DNA from: Siphonodentalium dalli
Lineage: Eukaryota > Mollusca > Scaphopoda > Gadilida > Siphonodentaliidae
DNA: 64,000 nucleotides
Direction: 5' to 3'
NCBI GenBank assembly: GCA_032622095.1
Contig: CP136069.1
Span: 125,135,450 to 125,199,449, forward strand
The notes beneath the pieces were generated by a model. The model was not told where the DNA came from, made no database searches, and worked only from the letters and a program-made list of their open reading frames with translations. A program made the position numbers and the translations under genes. This document shows positions 27,410 through 41,136 of this stretch, piece after piece (positions within the stretch are counted from its first letter, which is position 1; every line of letters starts with the position of its first letter).

Positions 27410-29021
27410 GGATAAAATTATTTTAAACACCACTGACAATAGGATTTCGTAATCAATCCCGACCAAATGTAATTCCTTCAATTTCTTGATAGGAAATGTA
27501 TAAAGAATGTTTGTGTTAAAAATATTTTATAGTGATGTAAATAGGTCTGTGTCTAAACTGGCAATTTCTTTATATGTGCACGTACTTCAATAGTTGCACT
27601 GTTCTTGGTGAAGTTCTGAAATTTGTTTGAACATTGGTCCACATCTCCATCTGCCGTGATCCCTTGCACATATATTTAAACGGACATGGATGATTCGAGC
27701 TTCCAAATTGTGTCCACGTAATTTTGGAAGGAGGTATAGGACGGGTTGACGCATAGACGATATATTGGTATACCGGCTTGATATGCACTGAAAAATACTT
27801 TCCATGGTCGATTTTCAGCTGTTACAAATTTTCCCACAAGTGGAATAAACGCTCTTTATTTTAACCATATAAGGAATAGACTAACACTGAACGCTCTTTT
27901 CTGTTTCATTGCTGTTTTGTGTTTTCGACCCAAACAACGTGGACTTCAATGCTCGTATTTGTCGTTAGAATCTTTAGTCGCGCCTATGGGGTTCATCGGC
28001 CATACACGAAAATGCTATATTTAGACAGTATTTTGGACAACAAGCAATGAGTATTTGATCATGTTGTTGATACCAGTGTCTGTAAATAGCCTTATTATGT
28101 TGGTACGTTAATTGCCTGCAAGCTTACATACTGATTTATGCTATTTTGATGACTTGACCTCCGTCAATTAAGTCGGATATATGGTGATTCGACGTCGAAA
28201 TCTGCCAAAATTCAACGGAATAACGGGGTATGTAAGCTCACTATGAGCTAATTTCAAAATCAAATATTTAATTCCAACATGAAACTATGTGAATACTTAG
28301 GTCAAATATGAACCTATTTGTAAGAAGATATTTGGCCATGTAATGAATTGCTCTTGTTGACTATACTATTGCGGACAAGCTGCAATAGTTGGAGTACTGT
28401 ATTGATAATGTTTGGGCATATGTGTGCGTTGATATCATTACATTCGAGAGTTTTGATGTATAGTCCGTAGACTGTGTGCATATGGTTTCACAATGAATGC
28501 TGCGGAAAACGCTTGCATCAGTTGTGATCTCATCGCAACTGCGAGTAGATTATTCTGGTCCAGAAGTTCTTTTCATTCAGCCAGAGCTGAATATAGTATT
28601 GAGGCCATTTTCCAAAAGTTAAACCAGATAACGACGACTGTCATGATTACATAGCCAGTCAAGAAAACACTTAATGTGCATTCATGATTCTGAAAAACGA
28701 ATTGTCTATGGTGGTTTTCTGCTCAAGCTAATTACCAACAGGGTGAACAAGTACAATTGAGGAATTGTTTGCTTCGCCATGTGTGCCGACTGCGTGACTC
28801 TTCTCGACTAAATGGTACTGAAAGAGACATATGACCATTTGGATGTCACACACGTGGTGTCTCGATGCTGCCTATAAAGCATGTGGAGGAGTAGCTCCGC
28901 CTTGTAAATCCAGAGTCCAACAACATAATGCTCGTTTGTGATTGTCGAGGTAGTGGGGCCGAATAATAGTTGGTATCGGCTCTTAAGGGCGCTTTCACTT
29001 GTTTTATCGGTGGTTAAAGCA
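27410..29021. repeat. Satellite unit 18 (A)
   Basis: 1612 bp, full A signature: T217, T437, A1009, ATC at 1123-1125, A1275, with T at 726. Confidence 0.95.
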
Positions 29022-30634
29022 GGATAAAATTATTTTAAACACCACTGACAATAGGATTTCGTAATCAATCCCGACCAAATGTAATTCCTTCAATTTCTTG
29101 ATAGGAAATGTATAAAGAATGTTTGTGTTAAAAATATTTTATAGTGATGTAAATAGGTCTGTGTCTAAACTGGCAATTTCTTTATATGTGCACGTACTTC
29201 AATAGTTGCACTGTTCTTGGTGAAGTTCTGAAATTTGGTTGAACATTGGTCCACATCTCCATCTGCCGTGATCCCTTGCACATATATTTAAACGGACATG
29301 GATGATTCGAGCTTCCAAATTGTGTCCACGTAATTTGGAAGGAGGTATAGGACGGGTTGACGCATAGACGATATATTGGTATACCGGCTTGATATGCACT
29401 GAAAAATACTTTCCATGGTCGATTTTCAGCTGTTACAAATTTTCCCACAAGTGGAACAAACGCTCTTTATTTTAACCATATAAGGAATAGACTAACACTG
29501 AACGCTCTTTTCTGTTTCATTGCTGTTTTGTGTTTTCGACCCAAACAACGTGGACTTCAATGCTCGTTTTTGTCGTTAGAATCTTTAGTCGCGCCTATGG
29601 GGTTCATCGGCCATACACGAAAATGCTATATTTAGACAGTATTTTGGACAACAAGCAATGAGTATTTGATCATGTTGTTGATACCAGTGTCTGTAAATAG
29701 CCTTATTTATGTTGGTACGTTAATTGCCTGCAAGCTTACATACTGATTTATGCTATTTTGATGACTTGACCTCCGTCAATTAAGTCGGATATATGGTGAT
29801 TCGACGTCGAAATCTGCCAAAATTCAACGGAATAACGGGGTATATAAGCTCACTATGAGCTAATTTCAAAATCAAATATTTAATTCCAACATGAAACTAT
29901 GTGAATACTTAGGTCAAATATGAACCTATTTGTAAGAAGATATTTGGCCAGGTAATGAATTGCTCTTGTTGACTATACTATTGCGGACAAGCTGCAATAG
30001 TTGGAGTACTGTATTGATAATGTTTGGGCCTATGTGTGCGTTGATATCATTACATTCGAGAGTTTTGATGTATAGTCCGTAGACTGTGTGCATATGGTTT
30101 CACAATGAATGCTGCGGAAAACGCTTGCATCAGTTGTGATCTCTCCGCAACTGCGAGTAGATTATTCTGGTCCAGAAGTTCTTTTCATTCAGCCAGAGCT
30201 GAATATAGTATTGAGGCCATTTTCCAAAAGTTAAACCAGATAACGACGACTGTCATGATTACATAGCCAGCCAAGAAAACGACTTAATGTGCATTCCTGA
30301 TTCTGAAAAACGAATTGTCTATGGTGGTTTTCTGCTCAAGCTAATTACCAACAGGGTGAACAAGTACAATTGAGGAATTGTTTGCTTCGCCATGTGTGCC
30401 GACTGCGTGACTCTTCTCGACTAAATGGTACTGAAAGAGACATATGACCATTTGGATGTCACACACGTGGTGTCTCGATGCTGCCTATAAAGCATGTGGA
30501 GGAGTAGCTCCGCCTTGTAAATCCAGAGTCCAACAACATAATGCTCGTTTGTGATTGTCGAGGTAGTGGGGCCGAATAATAGTTGGTATCGGCTCTTAAG
30601 GGCGCTTTCACTTGTTTTATCGGTGGTTATAGAA
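29022..30634. repeat. Satellite unit 19 (B)
   Basis: 1613 bp, first full B unit: TTT at 313-316, T548, extra T near 686, A823, G930, long form near 1250-1260. The junction to the next unit reads TTATAGAAGG, a double variant seen again only at the unit 29/30 junction. Confidence 0.95.
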
Positions 30635-32246
30635 GGATAAAATTATTTTAAACACCACTGACAATAGGATTTCGTAATCAATCCCGACCAAATGTAATTC
30701 CTTCAATTTCTTGATAGGAAATGTATAAAGAATGTTTGTGTTAAAAATATTTTATAGTGATGTAAATAGGTCTGTGTCTAAACTGGCAATTTCTTTATAT
30801 GTGCACGTACTTCAATAGTTGCACTGTTCTTGGTGAAGTTCTGAAATTTGTTTGAACATTGGTCCACATCTCCATCTGCCGTGATCCCTTGCACATATAT
30901 TTAAACGGACATGGATGATTCGAGCTTCCAAATTGTGTCCACGTAATTTTGGAAGGAGGTATAGGACGGGTTGACGCATAGACGATATATTGGTATACCG
31001 GCTTGATATGCACTGAAAAATACTTTCCATGGTCGATTTTCAGCTGTTACAAATTTTCCCACAAGTGGAATAAACGCTCTTTATTTTAACCATATAAGGA
31101 ATAGACTAACACTGAACGCTCTTTTCTGTTTCATTGCTGTTTTGTGTTTTCGACCCAAACAACGTGGACTTCAATGCTCGTATTTGTCGTTAGAATCTTT
31201 AGTCGCGCCTATGGGGTTCATCGGCCATACACGAAAATGCTATATTTAGACAGTATTTTGGACAACAAGCAATGAGTATTTGATCATGTTGTTGATACCA
31301 GTGTCTGTAAATAGCCTTATTATGTTGGTACGTTAATTGCCTGCAAGCTTACATACTGATTTATGCTATTTTGATGACTTGACCTCCGTCAATTAAGTCG
31401 GATATATGGTGATTCGACGTCGAAATCTGCCAAAATTCAACGGAGTAACGGGGTATGTAAGCTCACTATGAGCTAATTTCAAAATCAAATATTTAATTCC
31501 AACATGAAACTATGTGAATACTTAGGTCAAATATGAACCTATTTGTAAGAAGATATTTGGCCATGTAATGAATTGCTCTTGTTGACTATACTATTGCGGA
31601 CAAGCTGCAATAGTTGGAGTACTGTATTGATAATGTTTGGGCATATGTGTGCGTTGATATCATTACATTCGAGAGTTTTGATGTATAGTCCGTAGACTGT
31701 GTGCATATGGTTTCACAATGAATGCTGCGGAAAACGCTTGCATCAGTTGTGATCTCATCGCAACTGCGAGTAGATTATTCTGGTCCAGAAGTTCTTTTCA
31801 TTCAGCCAGAGCTGAATATAGTATTGAGGCCATTTTCCAAAAGTTAAACCAGATAACGACGACTGTCATGATTACATAGCCAGTCAAGAAAACACTTAAT
31901 GTGCATTCATGATTCTGAAAAACGAATTGTCTATGGTGGTTTTCTGCTCAAGCTAATTACCAACAGGGTGAACAAGTACAATTGAGGAATTGTTTGCTTC
32001 GCCATGTGTGCCGACTGCGTGACTCTTCTCGACTAAATGGTACTGAAAGAGACATATGACCATTTGGATGTCACACACGTGGTGTCTCGATGCTGCCTAT
32101 AAAGCATGTGGAGGAGTAGCTCCGCCTTGTAAATCCAGAGTCCAACAACATAATGCTCGTTTGTGATTGTCGAGGTAGTGGGGCCGAATAATAGTTGGTA
32201 TCGGCTCTTAAGGGCGCTTTCACTTGTTTTATCGGTGGTTAAAGCA
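30635..32246. repeat. Satellite unit 20 (A)
   Basis: 1612 bp. A signature plus CGGAGTAACG near 31444 (shared with unit 32). First member of the A-B-B trimer formed by units 20-22. Confidence 0.95.
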
Positions 32247-33859
32247 GGATAAAATTATTTTAAACACCACTGACAATAGGATTTCGTAATCAATCCCGAC
32301 CAAATGTAATTCCTTCAATTTCTTGATAGGAAATGTATAAAGAATGTTTGTGTTAAAAATATTTTATAGTGATGTAAATAGGTCTGTGTCTAAACTGGCA
32401 ATTTCTTTATATGTGCACGTACTTCAATAGTTGCACTGTTCTTGGTGAAGTTCTGAAATTTGGTTGAACATTGGTCCACATCTCCATCTGCCGTGATCCC
32501 TTGCACATATATTTAAACGGACATGGATGATTCGAGCTTCCAAATTGTGTCCACGTAATTTGGAAGGAGGTATAGGACGGGTTGACGCATAGACGATATA
32601 TTGGTATACCGGCTTGATATGCACTGAAAAATACTTTCCATGGTCGATTTTCAGCTGTTACAAATTTTCCCACAAGTGGAACAAACGCTCTTTATTTTAA
32701 CCATATAAGGAATAGACTAACACTGAACGCTCTTTTCTGTTTCATTGCTGTTTTGTGTTTTCGACCCAAACAACGTGGACTTCAATGCTCGTTTTTGTCG
32801 TTAGAATCTTTAGTCGCGCCTATGGGGTTCATCGGCCATACACGAAAATGCTATATTTAGACAGTATTTTGGACAACAAGCAATGAGTATTTGATCATGT
32901 TGTTGATACCAGTGTCTGTAAATAGCCTTATTTATGTTGGTACGTTAATTGCCTGCAAGCTTACATACTGATTTATGCTATTTTGATGACTTGACCTCCG
33001 TCAATTAAGTCGGATATATGGTGATTCGACGTCGAAATCTGCCAAAATTCAACGGAATAACGGGGTATATAAGCTCACTATGAGCTAATTTCAAAATCAA
33101 ATATTTAATTCCAACATGAAACTATGTGAATACTTAGGTCAAATATGAACCTATTTGTAAGAAGATATTTGGCCAGGTAATGAATTGCTCTTGTTGACTA
33201 TACTATTGCGGACAAGCTGCAATAGTTGGAGTACTGTATTGATAATGTTTGGGCCTATGTGTGCGTTGATATCATTACATTCGAGAGTTTTGATGTATAG
33301 TCCGTAGACTGTGTGCATATGGTTTCACAATGAATGCTGCGGAAAACGCTTGCATCAGTTGTGATCTCTCCGCAACTGCGAGTAGATTATTCTGGTCCAG
33401 AAGTTCTTTTCATTCAGCCAGAGCTGAATATAGTATTGAGGCCATTTTCCAAAAGTTAAACCAGATAACGACGACTGTCATGATTACATAGCCAGCCAAG
33501 AAAACGACTTAATGTGCATTCCTGATTCTGAAAAACGAATTGTCTATGGTGGTTTTCTGCTCAAGCTAATTACCAACAGGGTGAACAAGTACAATTGAGG
33601 AATTGTTTGCTTCGCCATGTGTGCCGACTGCGTGACTCTTCTCGACTAAATGGTACTGAAAGAGACATATGACCATTTGGATGTCACACACGTGGTGTCT
33701 CGATGCTGCCTATAAAGCATGTGGAGGAGTAGCTCCGCCTTGTAAATCCAGAGTCCAACAACATAATGCTCGTTTGTGATTGTCGAGGTAGTGGGGCCGA
33801 ATAATAGTTGGTATCGGCTCTTAAGGGCGCTTTCACTTGTTTTATCGGTGGTTAAAGCA
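32247..33859. repeat. Satellite unit 21 (B)
   Basis: 1613 bp, B signature. Confidence 0.95.
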
Positions 33860-35472
33860 GGATAAAATTATTTTAAACACCACTGACAATAGGATTTCGT
33901 AATCAATCCCGACCAAATGTAATTCCTTCAATTTCTTGATAGGAAATGTATAAAGAATGTTTGTGTTAAAAATATTTTATAGTGATGTAAATAGGTCTGT
34001 GTCTAAACTGGCAATTTCTTTATATGTGCACGTACTTCAATAGTTGCACTGTTCTTGGTGAAGTTCTGAAATTTGGTTGAACATTGGTCCACATCTCCAT
34101 CTGCCGTGATCCCTTGCACATATATTTAAACGGACATGGATGATTCGAGCTTCCAAATTGTGTCCACGTAATTTGGAAGGAGGTATAGGACGGGTTGACG
34201 CATAGACGATATATTGGTATACCGGCTTGATATGCACTGAAAAATACTTTCCATGGTCGATTTTCAGCTGTTACAAATTTTCCCACAAGTGGAACAAACG
34301 CTCTTTATTTTAACCATATAAGGAATAGACTAACACTGAACGCTCTTTTCTGTTTCATTGCTGTTTTGTGTTTTCGACCCAAACAACGTGGACTTCAATG
34401 CTCGTTTTTGTCGTTAGAATCTTTAGTCGCGCCTATGGGGTTCATCGGCCATACACGAAAATGCTATATTTAGACAGTATTTTGGACAACAAGCAATGAG
34501 TATTTGATCATGTTGTTGATACCAGTGTCTGTAAATAGCCTTATTTATGTTGGTACGTTAATTGCCTGCAAGCTTACATACTGATTTATGCTATTTTGAT
34601 GACTTGACCTCCGTCAATTAAGTCGGATATATGGTGATTCGACGTCGAAATCTGCCAAAATTCAACGGAATAACGGGGTATATAAGCTCACTATGAGCTA
34701 ATTTCAAAATCAAATATTTAATTCCAACATGAAACTATGTGAATACTTAGGTCAAATATGAACCTATTTGTAAGAAGATATTTGGCCAGGTAATGAATTG
34801 CTCTTGTTGACTATACTATTGCGGACAAGCTGCAATAGTTGGAGTACTGTATTGATAATGTTTGGGCCTATGTGTGCGTTGATATCATTACATTCGAGAG
34901 TTTTGATGTATAGTCCGTAGACTGTGTGCATATGGTTTCACAATGAATGCTGCGGAAAACGCTTGCATCAGTTGTGATCTCTCCGCAACTGCGAGTAGAT
35001 TATTCTGGTCCAGAAGTTCTTTTCATTCAGCCAGAGCTGAATATAGTATTGAGGCCATTTTCCAAAAGTTAAACCAGATAACGACGACTGTCATGATTAC
35101 ATAGCCAGCCAAGAAAACGACTTAATGTGCATTCCTGATTCTGAAAAACGAATTGTCTATGGTGGTTTTCTGCTCAAGCTAATTACCAACAGGGTGAACA
35201 AGTACAATTGAGGAATTGTTTGCTTCGCCATGTGTGCCGACTGCGTGACTCTTCTCGACTAAATGGTACTGAAAGAGACATATGACCATTTGGATGTCAC
35301 ACACGTGGTGTCTCGATGCTGCCTATAAAGCATGTGGAGGAGTAGCTCCGCCTTGTAAATCCAGAGTCCAACAACATAATGCTCGTTTGTGATTGTCGAG
35401 GTAGTGGGGCCGAATAATAGTTGGTATCGGCTCTTAAGGGCGCTTTCACTTGTTTTATCGGTGGTTAAAGAA
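33860..35472. repeat. Satellite unit 22 (B)
   Basis: 1613 bp, B signature. It ends in AAAGAAGG before the next A unit. Confidence 0.95.
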
Positions 35473-37084
35473 GGATAAAATTATTTTAAACACCACTGAC
35501 AATAGGATTTCGTAATCAATCCCGACCAAATGTAATTCCTTCAATTTCTTGATAGGAAATGTATAAAGAATGTTTGTGTTAAAAATATTTTATAGTGATG
35601 TAAATAGGTCTGTGTCTAAACTGGCAATTTCTTTATATGTGCACGTACTTCAATAGTTGCACTGTTCTTGGTGAAGTTCTGAAATTTGTTTGAACATTGG
35701 TCCACATCTCCATCTGCCGTGATCCCTTGCACATATATTTAAACGGACATGGATGATTCGAGCTTCCAAATTGTGTCCACGTAATTTTGGAAGGAGGTAT
35801 AGGACGGGTTGACGCATAGACGATATATTGGTATACCGGCTTGATATGCACTGAAAAATACTTTCCATGGTCGATTTTCAGCTGTTACAAATTTTCCCAC
35901 AAGTGGAATAAACGCTCTTTATTTTAACCATATAAGGAATAGACTAACACTGAACGCTCTTTTCTGTTTCATTGCTGTTTTGTGTTTTCGACCCAAACAA
36001 CGTGGACTTCAATGCTCGTATTTGTCGTTAGAATCTTTAGTCGCGCCTATGGGGTTCATCGGCCATACACGAAAATGCTATATTTAGACAGTATTTTGGA
36101 CAACAAGCAATGAGTATTTGATCATGTTGTTGATACCAGTGTCTGTAAATAGCCTTATTATGTTGGTACGTTAATTGCCTGCAAGCTTACATACTGATTT
36201 ATGCTATTTTGATGACTTGACCTCCGTCAATTAAGTCGGATATATGGTGATTCGACGTCGAAATCTGCCAAAATTCAACGGAATAACGGGGTATGTAAGC
36301 TCACTATGAGCTAATTTCAAAATCAAATATTTAATTCCAACATGAAACTATGTGAATACTTAGGTCAAATATGAACCTATTTGTAAGAAGATATTTGGCC
36401 ATGTAATGAATTGCTCTTGTTGACTATACTATTGCGGACAAGCTGCAATAGTTGGAGTACTGTATTGATAATGTTTGGGCATATGTGTGCGTTGATATCA
36501 TTACATTCGAGAGTTTTGATGTATAGTCCGTAGACTGTGTGCATATGGTTTCACAATGAATGCTGCGGAAAACGCTTGCATCAGTTGTGATCTCATCGCA
36601 ACTGCGAGTAGATTATTCTGGTCCAGAAGTTCTTTTCATTCAGCCAGAGCTGAATATAGTATTGAGGCCATTTTCCAAAAGTTAAACCAGATAACGACGA
36701 CTGTCATGATTACATAGCCAGTCAAGAAAACACTTAATGTGCATTCATGATTCTGAAAAACGAATTGTCTATGGTGGTTTTCTGCTCAAGCTAATTACCA
36801 ACAGGGTGAACAAGTACAATTGAGGAATTGTTTGCTTCGCCATGTGTGCCGACTGCGTGACTCTTCTCGACTAAATGGTACTGAAAGAGACATATGACCA
36901 TTTGGATGTCACACACGTGGTGTCTCGATGCTGCCTATAAAGCATGTGGAGGAGTAGCTCCGCCTTGTAAATCCAGAGTCCAACAACATAATGCTCGTTT
37001 GTGATTGTCGAGGTAGTGGGGCCGAATAATAGTTGGTATCGGCTCTTAAGGGCGCTTTCACTTGTTTTATCGGTGGTTAAAGCA
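35473..37084. repeat. Satellite unit 23 (A)
   Basis: 1612 bp, A signature. First member of the A-B-B trimer of units 23-25, exactly 4838 bp after unit 20. Confidence 0.95.
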
Positions 37085-38697
37085 GGATAAAATTATTTTA
37101 AACACCACTGACAATAGGATTTCGTAATCAATCCCGACCAAATGTAATTCCTTCAATTTCTTGATAGGAAATGTATAAAGAATGTTTGTGTTAAAAATAT
37201 TTTATAGTGATGTAAATAGGTCTGTGTCTAAACTGGCAATTTCTTTATATGTGCACGTACTTCAATAGTTGCACTGTTCTTGGTGAAGTTCTGAAATTTG
37301 GTTGAACATTGGTCCACATCTCCATCTGCCGTGATCCCTTGCACATATATTTAAACGGACATGGATGATTCGAGCTTCCAAATTGTGTCCACGTAATTTG
37401 GAAGGAGGTATAGGACGGGTTGACGCATAGACGATATATTGGTATACCGGCTTGATATGCACTGAAAAATACTTTCCATGGTCGATTTTCAGCTGTTACA
37501 AATTTTCCCACAAGTGGAACAAACGCTCTTTATTTTAACCATATAAGGAATAGACTAACACTGAACGCTCTTTTCTGTTTCATTGCTGTTTTGTGTTTTC
37601 GACCCAAACAACGTGGACTTCAATGCTCGTTTTTGTCGTTAGAATCTTTAGTCGCGCCTATGGGGTTCATCGGCCATACACGAAAATGCTATATTTAGAC
37701 AGTATTTTGGACAACAAGCAATGAGTATTTGATCATGTTGTTGATACCAGTGTCTGTAAATAGCCTTATTTATGTTGGTACGTTAATTGCCTGCAAGCTT
37801 ACATACTGATTTATGCTATTTTGATGACTTGACCTCCGTCAATTAAGTCGGATATATGGTGATTCGACGTCGAAATCTGCCAAAATTCAACGGAATAACG
37901 GGGTATATAAGCTCACTATGAGCTAATTTCAAAATCAAATATTTAATTCCAACATGAAACTATGTGAATACTTAGGTCAAATATGAACCTATTTGTAAGA
38001 AGATATTTGGCCAGGTAATGAATTGCTCTTGTTGACTATACTATTGCGGACAAGCTGCAATAGTTGGAGTACTGTATTGATAATGTTTGGGCCTATGTGT
38101 GCGTTGATATCATTACATTCGAGAGTTTTGATGTATAGTCCGTAGACTGTGTGCATATGGTTTCACAATGAATGCTGCGGAAAACGCTTGCATCAGTTGT
38201 GATCTCTCCGCAACTGCGAGTAGATTATTCTGGTCCAGAAGTTCTTTTCATTCAGCCAGAGCTGAATATAGTATTGAGGCCATTTTCCAAAAGTTAAACC
38301 AGATAACGACGACTGTCATGATTACATAGCCAGCCAAGAAAACGACTTAATGTGCATTCCTGATTCTGAAAAACGAATTGTCTATGGTGGTTTTCTGCTC
38401 AAGCTAATTACCAACAGGGTGAACAAGTACAATTGAGGAATTGTTTGCTTCGCCATGTGTGCCGACTGCGTGACTCTTCTCGACTAAATGGTACTGAAAG
38501 AGACATATGACCATTTGGATGTCACACACGTGGTGTCTCGATGCTGCCTATAAAGCATGTGGAGGAGTAGCTCCGCCTTGTAAATCCAGAGTCCAACAAC
38601 ATAATGCTCGTTTGTGATTGTCGAGGTAGTGGGGCCGAATAATAGTTGGTATCGGCTCTTAAGGGCGCTTTCACTTGTTTTATCGGTGGTTAAAGCA
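37085..38697. repeat. Satellite unit 24 (B)
   Basis: 1613 bp, B signature. Confidence 0.95.
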
Positions 38698-39487
38698 GGA
38701 TAAAATTATTTTAAACACCACTGACAATAGGATTTCGTAATCAATCCCGACCAAATGTAATTCCTTCAATTTCTTGATAGGAAATGTATAAAGAATGTTT
38801 GTGTTAAAAATATTTTATAGTGATGTAAATAGGTCTGTGTCTAAACTGGCAATTTCTTTATATGTGCACGTACTTCAATAGTTGCACTGTTCTTGGTGAA
38901 GTTCTGAAATTTGGTTGAACATTGGTCCACATCTCCATCTGCCGTGATCCCTTGCACATATATTTAAACGGACATGGATGATTCGAGCTTCCAAATTGTG
39001 TCCACGTAATTTGGAAGGAGGTATAGGACGGGTTGACGCATAGACGATATATTGGTATACCGGCTTGATATGCACTGAAAAATACTTTCCATGGTCGATT
39101 TTCAGCTGTTACAAATTTTCCCACAAGTGGAACAAACGCTCTTTATTTTAACCATATAAGGAATAGACTAACACTGAACGCTCTTTTCTGTTTCATTGCT
39201 GTTTTGTGTTTTCGACCCAAACAACGTGGACTTCAATGCTCGTTTTTGTCGTTAGAATCTTTAGTCGCGCCTATGGGGTTCATCGGCCATACACGAAAAT
39301 GCTATATTTAGACAGTATTTTGGACAACAAGCAATGAGTATTTGATCATGTTGTTGATACCAGTGTCTGTAAATAGCCTTATTTATGTTGGTACGTTAAT
39401 TGCCTGCAAGCTTACATACTGATTTATGCTATTTTGATGACTTGACCTCCGTCAATTAAGTCGGATATATGGTGATTCGACGTCGAA
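38698..39487. repeat. Satellite unit 25 (B), cut by gap
   Basis: The first 790 bases of a B-type unit. It stops at the end of the TTCGACGTCGAA palindrome, where the N run begins. Confidence 0.95.
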
Positions 39488-39587
39488 NNNNNNNNNNNNN
39501 NNNNNNNNNNNNNNNNNNNNNNNNNNNNNNNNNNNNNNNNNNNNNNNNNNNNNNNNNNNNNNNNNNNNNNNNNNNNNNNNNNNNNNN
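39488..39587. other. Assembly gap (100 N)
   Basis: A run of exactly 100 N. The last base before it is unit offset 790 and the first base after it is offset 67, so the true interval must be about 889 bp plus a whole number of units. The 100 N is a conventional placeholder, not a measured length. Confidence 0.99.
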
Positions 39588-41136
39588 CTTCAATTTCTTG
39601 ATAGGAAATGTATAAAGAATGTTTGTGTTAAAAATATTTTATAGTGATGTAAATAGGTCTGTGTCTAAACTGGCAATTTCTTTATATGTGCACGTACTTC
39701 AATAGTTGCACTGTTCTTGGTGAAGTTCTGAAATTTGGTTGAACATTGGTCCACATCTCCATCTGCCGTGATCCCTTGCACATATATTTAAACGGACATG
39801 GATGATTCGAGCTTCCAAATTGTGTCCACGTAATTTGGAAGGAGGTATAGGACGGGTTGACGCATAGACGATATATTGGTATAACCGGCTTGATATGCAC
39901 TGAAAAATACTTTCCATGGTCGATTTTCAGCTGTTACAAATTTTCCCACAAGTGGAACAAACGCTCTTTATTTTAACCATATAAGGAATAGACTAACACT
40001 GAACGCTCTTTTCTGTTTCATTGCTGTTTTGTGTTTTCGACCCAAACAACGTGGACTTCAATGCTCGTTTTTGTCGTTAGAATCTTAGTCGCGCCTATGG
40101 GGTTCATCGGCCATACACGAAAATGCTATATTTAGACAGTATTTTGGACAACAAGCAATGAGTATTTGATCATGTTGTTGATACCAGTGTCTGTAAATAG
40201 CCTTATTTATGTTGGTACGTTAATTGCCTGCAAGCTTACATACTGATTTATGCTATTTTGATGACTTGACCTCCGTCAATTAAGTCGGATATATGGTGAT
40301 TCGACGTCGAAATCTGCCAAAATTCAACGGAATAACGGGGTATATAAGCTCACTATGAGCTAATTTCAAAATCAAATATTTAATTCCAACATGAAACTAT
40401 GTGAATACTTAGGTCAAATATGAACCTATTTGTAAGAAGATATTTGGCCAGGTAATGAATTGCTCTTGTTGACTATACTATTGCGGACAAGCTGCAATAG
40501 TTGGAGTACTGTATTGATAATGTTTGGGCCTATGTGTGCGTTGATATCATTACATTCGAGAGTTTTGATGTATAGTCCGTAGACTGTGTGCATATGGTTT
40601 CACAATGAATGCTGCGGAAAACGCTTGCATCAGTGTGTGATCTCTCCGCAACTGCGAGTAGATTATTCTGGTCCAGAAGTTCTTTTCATTCAGCCAGAGC
40701 TGAATATAGTATTGAGGCCATTTTCCAAAAGTTAAACCAGATAACGACGACTGTCATGATTACATAGCCAGCCAAGAAAACGACTTAATGTGCATTCCTG
40801 ATTCTGAAAAACGAATTGTCTATGGTGGTTTTCTGCTCAAGCTAATTACCAACAGGGTGAACAAGTACAATTGAGGAATTGTTTGCTTCGCCATGTGTGC
40901 CGACTGCGTGACTCTTCTCGACTAAATGGTACTGAAAGAGACATATGACCATTTGGATGTCACACACGTGGTGTCCTCGATGCTGCCTATAAAGCATGTG
41001 GAGGAGTAGCTCCGCCTTGTAAATCCAGAGTCCAACAACATAATGCTCGTTTGTGATTGTCGAGGTAGTGGGGCCGAATAATAGTTGGTATCGGCTCTTA
41101 AGGGCGCTTTCACTTGTTTTATCGGTGGTTAAAGCA
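39588..41136. repeat. Satellite unit 26 (B), cut by gap
   Basis: B signature from offset 67 onward. It carries single-base indels found in no other copy: ATAACCGGC, AATCTTAGTC, CAGTGTGTGA and GTGTCCTCG. These look like consensus errors. Confidence 0.93.

Larger units (their letters stand above)
1..39487. repeat. Macrosatellite array, left segment (units 1-25, ~1.61 kb period)
   Basis: This is a head-to-tail tandem array. The same 1612- or 1613-bp sequence recurs with unit starts (arbitrary phase: the GGATAAAATTATT at base 1) at 1, 1613, 3226, 4839, 6451, 8064 and so on to 38698. Copies differ by a handful of substitutions and 1-bp indels each, so they look well over 98% identical by eye. The 1612/1613 difference in the early units comes from a linked T/C change and an extra G near offsets 1250-1260. 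The unit is AT-rich. I recognise no rRNA, tRNA, snRNA, histone or transposase sequence in it. Its overlapping short minus-strand open frames are not conserved as frames. Function is unknown; near-identity implies recent amplification or active homogenisation. Confidence 0.98.

Noticed and set aside
1-39487. CRISPR array or tandem rRNA/snRNA/histone gene cluster
   Set aside because: The period is 1.6 kb with no repeat-spacer structure, and I could find no recognisable rRNA, snRNA, tRNA or histone sequence in the unit on either strand.
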